The notes beneath the pieces were generated by a model. It was not told where the DNA came from. It did no database searches and worked only from the letters and a program-made list of their open reading frames with translations. A stretch of DNA of 10,720 nucleotides, taken from positions 1 through 10,720 of the forward strand of contig JAIRKP010000061.1 in NCBI GenBank assembly GCA_031260085.1. Direction: 5' to 3'. A program made the position numbers and the translations under genes. The stretch's first letter is position 1; each line of letters begins with the position of its first letter. Of the stretch, positions 1 to 4,036 are shown piece by piece. Source of the DNA: Holosporales bacterium (GTDB taxonomy: Bacteria; Pseudomonadota; Alphaproteobacteria; RUG11792).

Positions 1-640
1 ATTAACAATAGCTAATGTCACGGCAAGTTCAAAAGCTGTAACGCTAAACAGCAATTAGGATTTAGGGGGCAAAATTCTATACCACAAAGACCGTTATCTA
101 CAATACGGCAGTACTCCGAAATCAGTTGCTGAGACCGTCAATCTGGAAGTTAGCGAGTATTTGGTTGGGGTATCCAACATCAGTAAGAGACCCGTTCGCA
201 GCCGCGATTTTTTCATTTGGGCTCGCATTGGAAGCGGTAAGAAACCTTGACTCACTAACTGGGATAAACTCAAATGAGCCAGAATTAGCGCGGGCAATTG
301 CAGATCTTGCCCAAGATTTACCTACCTGGATAGAATCAGAAGACGAAACTAACTCTTTAATGCAGACATAACAGCCGAGATTACTGACCCTCAACGTCGA
401 CAATTGGTAGACATCTTAAACGGTTTGGTTGTAAGCGCTACAGAATGTTATGCGGTACCTGGCGACAAACGCTATGAGCCAACTACGCCAATCGAAGGCC
501 CTTTAATAGCCACGATAAAAGCAGTAGTTATTCTCCCAGATATCCGACACAAATTGAAGCAAACCATAAACAAGGTTCAGCTTTGGGTCCCTTGGAAGCA
601 TTAGTAGTGGATCTAAGTGAAGTTGATGGTGAATATATAT
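1..640 (+). pseudogene. GC-richer relic of an unrecognised gene, broken by frameshifts
   Basis: No intact gene covers this stretch, but protein-like reading frames follow one another on the plus strand. One runs about 56-190 (it includes YHKDRYLQYGSTPKSVAE), the next continues to 371 (AAAIFSFGLALEAVRNLD, then PELARAIADLAQDLPTWIE), the next runs about 365-604 (DITAEITDPQRRQLVDILNG, VILPDIRHKLK), and a last piece follows at about 580-650 (LGPLEALVVDLSEVDGEY). The switches at about 190, 365 and 580, plus a stop near 56, would be three frameshifts and one nonsense change. Base composition is about 45% G+C by eye, clearly above the AT-rich genes beside it, so it may be acquired. It converges on the end of obgE and may continue beyond the left edge. 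I do not recognise the protein. An antisense frame (403-122, 93 codons) is also open, so the strand is an inference. Confidence 0.35.
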
Positions 641-648
641 ACCCTATA

Positions 649-1650
649 CTACCATTTGTCGTTTTTACAATTTACGAATTTGGAGGCATAGTTTATTACT
701 TCTTTGCATCCAGAATTCATTACGGCTGATATTGTGAAAATTTCTAGTTTTGTTTGAGCTTTTAGTTTCTTCTTGATTCTTTCAATTTTGGTTTCTTCTG
801 TAACATCTGACTTGTTTAACACAATAATTTCGGGTTTATCATAAATTATATTTCCATATAATTCGAGTTCTTTTCTGATGGTTATATAATTCGAAACTGG
901 ATCATCTTGCGAAGCATCGATAATATGCAGTATTACTGAACATCGTTCGACGTGAGCCAAAAATCTATCACCGAGGCCTTTCCCAAGGTGCGCATTTTCG
1001 ATCAATCCGGGTATATCGGCTATGATGATTTCTTTATCATTAAAACTTACCATGCCGAGCTGAGGTGTTATAGTCGAAAACGGGTAGTCTTCGATTTTTG
1101 CTTTAAGGTTAGTCACCGCTGAGATAAACGTCGATTTTCCAGCGTTTGGCATGCCGACAATTGCAATATCTGCAATTAACTTCAGCTTCAACCAAATCCA
1201 TTTTTCTTCGCCTTCAGTTCCCGGAGTCGTTTTTCGTGGAGATTGATTTGTTGAGCTTTTAAAAGCAGCATTCCCAGCGCCCCCCCTTCCTCCTTCTGCT
1301 AAAAGAACCACTTGACCTTCTTCTAACAAATCTGCTATCTCCGTGAATTTATCCTCATCTAAAATTTGAGTTCCTATCGGCACTTTTAAAATTATATCTG
1401 TTCCAGATTTTCCAGTTTTATTTTGCCCTTCGCCGTGATTACCTTTTTTTGCTTTAAAATGCTGTTTATATCTATAATCTATTAATGTGTTAACGTTATT
1501 TACAGCTAATGCATATATTGAGCCGCCATGCCCTCCTGAGCCTCCGTCAGGGCCTCCAAATTCTATAAACTTTTCCCTACGAAAGCTGAGACATCCATCT
1601 CCACCATCTCCTGCTTTTATATATATTTTAGCTTCATCTAAAAATCTCAT
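649..1650 (-). CDS. obgE: Obg family GTPase, ribosome assembly
   Basis: Encodes a 333-residue Obg (CgtA) GTPase, an essential large-subunit assembly and stress-linked G protein that works in the cytoplasm on the 50S particle. The glycine-rich Obg fold occupies residues 1-158, with typical segments such as AGDGGDG, GGPDGGSGGHGG and AEGGRGGAGNAAF. The G domain follows: P-loop GMPNAGKST at 166-174, switch I DYPFSTITP at 188-196, DIPG at 212-215, NKSD at 279-282 and SA at 308-309. The protein ends soon after the G domain, so the optional C-terminal OCT domain is absent, as in many alphaproteobacteria. It starts 3 bases after the recR stop with no clear Shine-Dalgarno site, so translation is probably coupled to recR. 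The usual rplU-rpmA neighbours are not here. All GTPase motifs are intact. Confidence 0.97.
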   Translation of the reverse strand: MRFLDEAKIYIKAGDGGDGCLSFRREKFIEFGGPDGGSGGHGGSIYALAVNNVNTLIDYRYKQHFKAKKGNHGEGQNKTGKSGTDIILKVPIGTQILDEDKFTEIADLLEEGQVVLLAEGGRGGAGNAAFKSSTNQSPRKTTPGTEGEEKWIWLKLKLIADIAIVGMPNAGKSTFISAVTNLKAKIEDYPFSTITPQLGMVSFNDKEIIIADIPGLIENAHLGKGLGDRFLAHVERCSVILHIIDASQDDPVSNYITIRKELELYGNIIYDKPEIIVLNKSDVTEETKIERIKKKLKAQTKLEIFTISAVMNSGCKEVINYASKFVNCKNDKW

Positions 1651-1653
1651 AAT

Positions 1654-2247
1654 TTAAACATCTCTTCTTTGGCTAAATGCAGCTATTATCGTTCCATCGT
1701 CAAGATTTTCCAATTCTCCACCTATCGGAATTCCATGCGATAACGTTTTTATTTTTGTTTTCAAATCTTTCAATTTTTCATTAATGAAAAACATTGTAGT
1801 TTGCCCATCCATATCGGCGCTCATAGCTATTATGACCTCTTCCACATTATCATTTTTTACTTTACTATAAAGTCCAATTATATCCAAATCGTCAGGTTTT
1901 ATGCCAGATATAGCGGATAATTTCCCGCCTAAAACATGATATCTGCCTCTAAAAGCTCCAGATCTTTCAATCGCCCATAAATCCGAAACATCGGCAACAA
2001 CGCATATAACTTGCTTATCTCTCTTAAGATCTGAGCAAATAGAGCAAGGCGAATGCGTGTCTATATTGTTACAGGATTTGCAGATTTTGGCTTCCTTAAA
2101 GACATTAACAAGAGAGCTGACTAATTGCTCCATAATCGTATTTTTTCTATTTAAAAGATAAACAACAATACGAGCAGCAGATCGGTTCCCCAAGCCAGGC
2201 AGTTTACTTATGATTGATATGAGTTTATTTAACTCGCCACTTGGCAT
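1654..2247 (-). CDS. recR: Recombination mediator protein RecR
   Basis: Encodes a 197-residue RecR, the DNA-clamping partner of RecO (and RecF) that helps load RecA on gapped single-stranded DNA. The helix-hairpin-helix is visible at residues 15-26 (KLPGLGNRSAAR). The zinc finger is CKSC and CSIC, with Cys56, Cys59, Cys68 and Cys71. The Toprim region spans about 80-160 and contains LWAIERSGAFRGRYHVLGG, followed by the C-terminal HGIPIGGELE signature (171-180). Length matches the family. One oddity: the first Toprim strand reads VVADVSD, where relatives usually have VVED or VVEE, so the acidic residue at position 85 is alanine. The start ATG lies 4 bases after the aroK stop. No strong Shine-Dalgarno site is seen, which suggests coupling within the aroK-recR-obgE cluster. 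Confidence 0.96.
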   Translation of the reverse strand: MPSGELNKLISIISKLPGLGNRSAARIVVYLLNRKNTIMEQLVSSLVNVFKEAKICKSCNNIDTHSPCSICSDLKRDKQVICVVADVSDLWAIERSGAFRGRYHVLGGKLSAISGIKPDDLDIIGLYSKVKNDNVEEVIIAMSADMDGQTTMFFINEKLKDLKTKIKTLSHGIPIGGELENLDDGTIIAAFSQRRDV

Positions 2248-2251
2248 ATAT

Positions 2252-2863
2252 TTAGACAGATTTTAGAACGTGATAATCCGGATATTCATTTTTTATAAAT
2301 TCGCTAATAGCTATAATTACACGATCGACAGTGATGTTTGCGGGTTCATCATAAGTTTTAACGCATACATTCGATTCTTCGAAAATGGGATAATACCGAT
2401 TCATCATTTCAATTAAGACCTCTTCTTCTTTTCCAGCCTCAAGAAGCGGGCGATCTTTTCTTCCTGATACTCTTGCTAAAAGAGTTTGAATATCTGCTTT
2501 TAACCAAACTGAAATGGATTTCTCCTTGATCAATTTTCTGGTTTCCCCATAAGTAAAAGATAGACATCCAGTTGCTATCACTTGAACTTGCTGAGCAAGC
2601 AATCTCGTAATTACTTTATATTCTCCAGATTCCAATGCTCCTTGGCCGTATATCGATTCTATATCTCCAATGGAACACCCTGCGGCCTCTGTAACCTCTT
2701 GATCAGAATCACAAAACGGCAAATCGAATCTTTTAGCTAATCGCTTTCCAATACTCGTTTTTCCACATCCCATAAGCCCAACAAGAACGACCGGTTTGGG
2801 AGGCACAAAGCTAACAAGAGGAGCCGTGGGTCTATTAGGTGTGTTTTCACTATAGTTTGTCAT
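2252..2863 (-). CDS. aroK: Shikimate kinase family protein with altered active site
   Basis: Encodes a 203-residue P-loop kinase of the shikimate kinase family, which normally phosphorylates shikimate at the 3-hydroxyl on the way to chorismate. After a 24-residue leader come VVLVGLMGCGKTSIGKRLA (Walker A GLMGCGKT, 29-36), the CDSD motif at 51-54 (the substrate-binding aspartate), RKDRPLL in the lid (135-141) and RYYPIFEE near the end (156-163). Overall the fit to alphaproteobacterial AroK is close. However, the usual AFRDGE shikimate-binding motif reads ALESGE (76-81), so the arginine is lost, and the glycine triplet ATGGG reads ATGCL (97-101). Kinase activity is therefore doubtful. It is the first gene of a tight minus-strand cluster with recR and obgE. 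No other shikimate pathway gene is in the window. Confidence 0.88.
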   Translation of the reverse strand: MTNYSENTPNRPTAPLVSFVPPKPVVLVGLMGCGKTSIGKRLAKRFDLPFCDSDQEVTEAAGCSIGDIESIYGQGALESGEYKVITRLLAQQVQVIATGCLSFTYGETRKLIKEKSISVWLKADIQTLLARVSGRKDRPLLEAGKEEEVLIEMMNRYYPIFEESNVCVKTYDEPANITVDRVIIAISEFIKNEYPDYHVLKSV

Positions 2864-2881
2864 TTTTCATCATTAGCTCCT
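2850..2881 (-). promoter_or_regulatory. aroK ribosome binding site overlapping a 7-codon leader ORF
   Basis: On the minus strand an AGGAG (2881-2877) precedes aroK, but its spacing to the aroK ATG (2863) is 13 bases, which is long. It is better placed for tandem ATG codons at 2873 and 2870 in another frame, which open a short frame reading MMKNDKL and stopping at 2850, inside aroK. Either the ribosome binds here and reaches aroK by overlap or reinitiation, or the spacing is simply poor. The bases are seen directly; the regulatory reading is inference. Confidence 0.4.
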
Positions 2882-2915
2882 AAAATTACCTCAATTAAAA
2901 TGCATATTACTTTAT

Positions 2916-2928
2916 GAGTATGATACTC
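2916..2928. promoter_or_regulatory. Perfect 13-bp dyad upstream of aroK
   Basis: The sequence GAGTATgATACTC is a perfect 6-1-6 inverted repeat, 53 bases upstream of the aroK start. It overlaps a plausible -10 hexamer for the minus-strand operon, so it could be an operator for a dimeric repressor. No regulator is encoded nearby, and a chance palindrome cannot be excluded in AT-rich DNA. The half-site GAGTAT also occurs in the arms of repeat B. Confidence 0.3.
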
Positions 2929-2950
2929 GAAAACCTATATACATATGCAA
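2920..2950 (-). promoter_or_regulatory. aroK: Possible promoter of the aroK-recR-obgE cluster
   Basis: Reading the minus strand, TTGCAT (2950-2945) could be the -35 and TATCAT (2925-2920) the -10, separated by 19 bases, which is long. The -10 matches the sigma-70 consensus at five of six positions. It lies about 57 bases before the aroK start and overlaps the 13-bp dyad. Weak evidence in AT-rich DNA. Confidence 0.25.
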
Positions 2951-3007
2951 GAAAAAAATCATAATCTTAATTTAGTAATCAAGACGTTTTCATGCTATGA
3001 AGATGTT

Positions 3008-3042
3008 GTGTATATTGGAAAATTCCGATTTTCGATATACAC
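3008..3042. repeat. Long hairpin at the left edge of hairpin cluster 1
   Basis: Outer arms GTGTATAT (3008-3015) and ATATACAC (3035-3042) pair perfectly, and inner arms GAAAAT (3018-3023) and ATTTTC (3028-3033) pair around the loop TCCG. The two stems are joined by a small internal asymmetry (TG against G). It resembles the long hairpins at 3240-3274 and 3362-3392, which also have an outer stem, a small mismatch and an inner AT-rich stem. There is no T-tract, so it is not a typical terminator. Confidence 0.7.
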
Positions 3043-3132
3043 CTACATGGACGCGATTAACCAAAGTTTCTTTGGGTAAAATCTTCGATTTTGCAATAAA
3101 TCTTTGATTTATTATAATCGCGCCTGCATGGA
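3042..3132. repeat. Imperfect 10-bp direct repeat flanking cloverleaf 1
   Basis: CCTACATGGA (3042-3051) and CCTGCATGGA (3123-3132) differ at one base and immediately flank the cloverleaf-forming element at 3052-3122. The placement is that of a target-site duplication. The second cloverleaf is likewise flanked by similar octamers, CCCCGTGG and CCCCGCGG. Origin by insertion is an inference. Confidence 0.45.
3052..3122. repeat. Cloverleaf-forming element, copy 1
   Basis: An outer stem CGCGATTA (3052-3059) with TAATCGCG (3115-3122) encloses three hairpins, each with a 3-base loop: CCAAAG-TTT-CTTTGG (3061-3075), AAAATC-TTC-GATTTT (3078-3092) and AATAAATC-TTT-GATTTATT (3095-3113). Only one or two bases lie between stems. 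The same plan occurs in inverted order at 3281-3353. Because both strands can fold, it could act as a DNA cruciform with a four-way junction or as an RNA structure if transcribed. It is not a tRNA: arm sizes, loop sizes and conserved bases do not match. Confidence 0.75.
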
Positions 3133-3161
3133 GATGTTCGTTTATGTTTAACACTCTAAAA

Positions 3162-3177
3162 TGTTCCACGTGGAACA
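3162..3177. other. parS: parS-type centromere site
   Basis: TGTTCCACGTGGAACA is a perfect 16-bp palindrome. It differs from the widespread chromosomal ParB-binding consensus TGTTTCACGTGAAACA only by one symmetrical pair of changes, a variant found in natural parS sites. ParB binds such sites near the replication origin to segregate the chromosome (established for the family). No parA, parB, gidA or gidB gene is in the window, and I see no cluster of DnaA boxes. It sits between the two inverted hairpin clusters, in non-coding DNA. A spurious minus-strand frame beginning with residues FHVEH arises from reading through it. Confidence 0.8.
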
Positions 3178-3225
3178 ATTGAAATTTTATTACCTCAAAG
3201 TGCTCGAAAATTATATCAAAATATT

Positions 3226-3274
3226 ACCAATTCTTGGTTGCGGTGACAGAAAATCTCCGATTTTCTATCACCGC
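3226..3274. repeat. Two adjacent hairpins opening hairpin cluster 2
   Basis: A small hairpin ACCAA-TTC-TTGGT (3226-3238) is followed after one base by a long one. The latter has CGGTGA (3241-3246) pairing with TCACCG (3268-3273), a C-A mismatch, then AGAAAATC (3248-3255) pairing with GATTTTCT (3259-3266) around the loop TCC. An extra G-C pair closes 3240 with 3274. No T-tract follows, so a terminator is unlikely. Confidence 0.7.
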
Positions 3275-3280
3275 CCCGTG

Positions 3281-3353
3281 GCGCGATTATGCTAAATCTT
3301 TGATTTAGCGCAAAATCGAAGATTTTGCCCGAAGTTTCTTCGGATAATCGCGC
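3281..3353. repeat. Cloverleaf-forming element, copy 2, perfect four-way junction
   Basis: A perfect 10-bp outer stem, GCGCGATTAT (3281-3290) with ATAATCGCGC (3344-3353), encloses three abutting hairpins: GCTAAATC-TTT-GATTTAGC (3291-3309), GCAAAATC-GAA-GATTTTGC (3310-3328) and CCGAAG-TTT-CTTCGG (3329-3343). Every base of the 73 is either paired or in one of three 3-base loops; no base at the junction is unpaired. Its arms appear in reverse order to copy 1, so the two are inverted copies. Differences between them are paired on both sides of each stem (for example CCGAAG/CTTCGG against CCAAAG/CTTTGG). Confidence 0.8.
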
Positions 3354-3361
3354 CCCCGCGG

Positions 3362-3392
3362 TCGTTTCTCAAATCGTAGATTTGCGAAACGA
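3362..3392. repeat. Long hairpin at the right edge of hairpin cluster 2
   Basis: TCGTTTC (3362-3368) pairs with GAAACGA (3386-3392), then a T-C mismatch, then CAAATC (3370-3375) pairs with GATTTG (3379-3384) around the loop GTA. The plan, with outer stem, single mismatch and inner stem closing on ATC-N3-GAT, is the same as in the hairpin at 3240-3274. No T-tract follows. Confidence 0.7.
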
Positions 3393-3774
3393 GATGTGTA
3401 TTATCAATAGCGATAGCGTAATGAGTATTAGACCTTGGGTCCGAAAAGAGAACTGACAACTATTCACTGTTCAGCGTCTGTTAAGACTTATATACCTTCT
3501 TTGATTTTTCTGTGCTTCATTTTCTCTTATTGATAAATGCAGAGAATATAAGGCTTTATGGCTAGAATATCAACAAAGGATATCTGTTTTAATCCTTCAT
3601 AATGATTCTATTATTCGTGTTATTGCTATAATTCTGATTCTAAAGGTTTCAAGAAAAGTCTATTATTAAACCTCCTTGAAATTAAATAAATGTTTCCTCA
3701 ATCAGAATACTAAATCCCAATCAACTTGCCTTACCCCAAAGATGTTACCTATTATTGTTCTGAAACAGCTTAGC
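3393..3774. other. Non-coding AT-rich spacer
   Basis: I see no credible gene in this stretch. It holds one small hairpin, GACC-TTG-GGTC (3431-3441), and a plus-strand open frame of about 55 codons (3505-3669) that lacks an ATG, GTG or TTG start and has no recognised similarity. It separates the parS and cloverleaf region from the first A-B composite. Confidence 0.5.
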
Positions 3775-3814
3775 AGTCTGTCAAGGAGGAGAACGAAGTG
3801 ATCCTTGACAGACT
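3775..3814 (+). repeat. Repeat A, copy 1
   Basis: A 40-bp palindromic unit with perfect 13-bp arms, AGTCTGTCAAGGA and TCCTTGACAGACT, around a 14-base centre GGAGAACGAAGTGA. An exact reverse-complement copy is at 5904-5943 and a direct copy, differing only at its last base, is at 10669-10708. It is followed after four bases by repeat B, forming an A-B composite. No ORF for a transposase is present, so it resembles a REP- or MITE-like non-autonomous repeat. Confidence 0.9.
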
Positions 3815-3818
3815 ATTG

Positions 3819-3856
3819 GCGCGAGTATGGTATAATTTATTTTACCATACTCGCGC
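3819..3856 (+). repeat. Repeat B, copy 1
   Basis: Perfect 14-bp arms GCGCGAGTATGGTA (3819-3832) and TACCATACTCGCGC (3843-3856) surround an AT-only 10-base centre. The same arms recur at 5862-5900, in damaged form at 6351-6382, and truncated by the window edge at 10713. The stem is GC-rich at its base but lacks a T-tract, so it is not a standard terminator. Confidence 0.9.
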
Positions 3857-3866
3857 TCCGCGGTAA

Positions 3867-3890
3867 CCTGAAAAGCTTGTGCTTTTTAGG
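3867..3890 (+). repeat. Hairpin in the rne upstream region
   Basis: CCT (3867-3869) and AGG (3888-3890) enclose a G-T apposition and the stem AAAAGC (3871-3876) with GCTTTT (3881-3886), loop TTGT. It lies 146 bases before the rne start and directly after repeat B copy 1. If rne is transcribed from upstream it would be in the leader RNA, where RNase E genes are often self-regulated. That role is inference. Confidence 0.5.
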
Positions 3891-3974
3891 CAATAAAGTT
3901 ATGCTTCAGAAATTTGCTGTTATATCCATGATTTTGTGATAGTATGAGAAATATACGGTTTTGCGTTGCAAATC

Positions 3975-3980
3975 TATAAT
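3975..3980 (+). promoter_or_regulatory. rne: Possible -10 element for rne
   Basis: An exact TATAAT lies 56 bases upstream of the rne ATG. No convincing -35 hexamer is found at the expected distance, so this is a weak call in AT-rich DNA. Confidence 0.2.
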
Positions 3981-4036
3981 AAGTTATATATTGAGCTGTT
4001 TCGCCAACGGCTTTACGATTGAGGTTTTTATTAAAT

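Noticed and set aside
2990..3178. Minus-strand open frame of 62 codons starting with residues like MFHVEH
   Set aside because: Its start is the parS palindrome and its body crosses cloverleaf 1 and the hairpin at 3008-3042. The frame is a by-product of palindromic DNA and has no protein-like features.
3281..3353. Cloverleaf as a tRNA gene
   Set aside because: The length is tRNA-like, but all loops are three bases, the outer stem is 10 bp, and there is no T-loop motif, anticodon loop or D-loop pattern.
3008..3392. CRISPR array
   Set aside because: The hairpins are of different lengths and are adjoining or nested. There are no regular repeats separated by unique spacers, and no cas gene is present.
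3505..3669. Plus-strand open frame of about 55 codons
   Set aside because: It has no usual start codon or ribosome binding site and no recognised similarity. It could be a relic but cannot be supported.
3799..3866. Small ORF of 22 codons starting at a GTG within repeat A and crossing repeat B
   Set aside because: It has an excellent Shine-Dalgarno site, but the frame is stopped early in copy 2 and the sequence is dictated by palindromes. A conserved peptide is unlikely.
2864..4018. Replication origin near parS
   Set aside because: parS sites often lie near oriC, but I see no cluster of DnaA boxes (TTATCCACA-like) here. The AT-rich spacer alone is not enough to call an origin.
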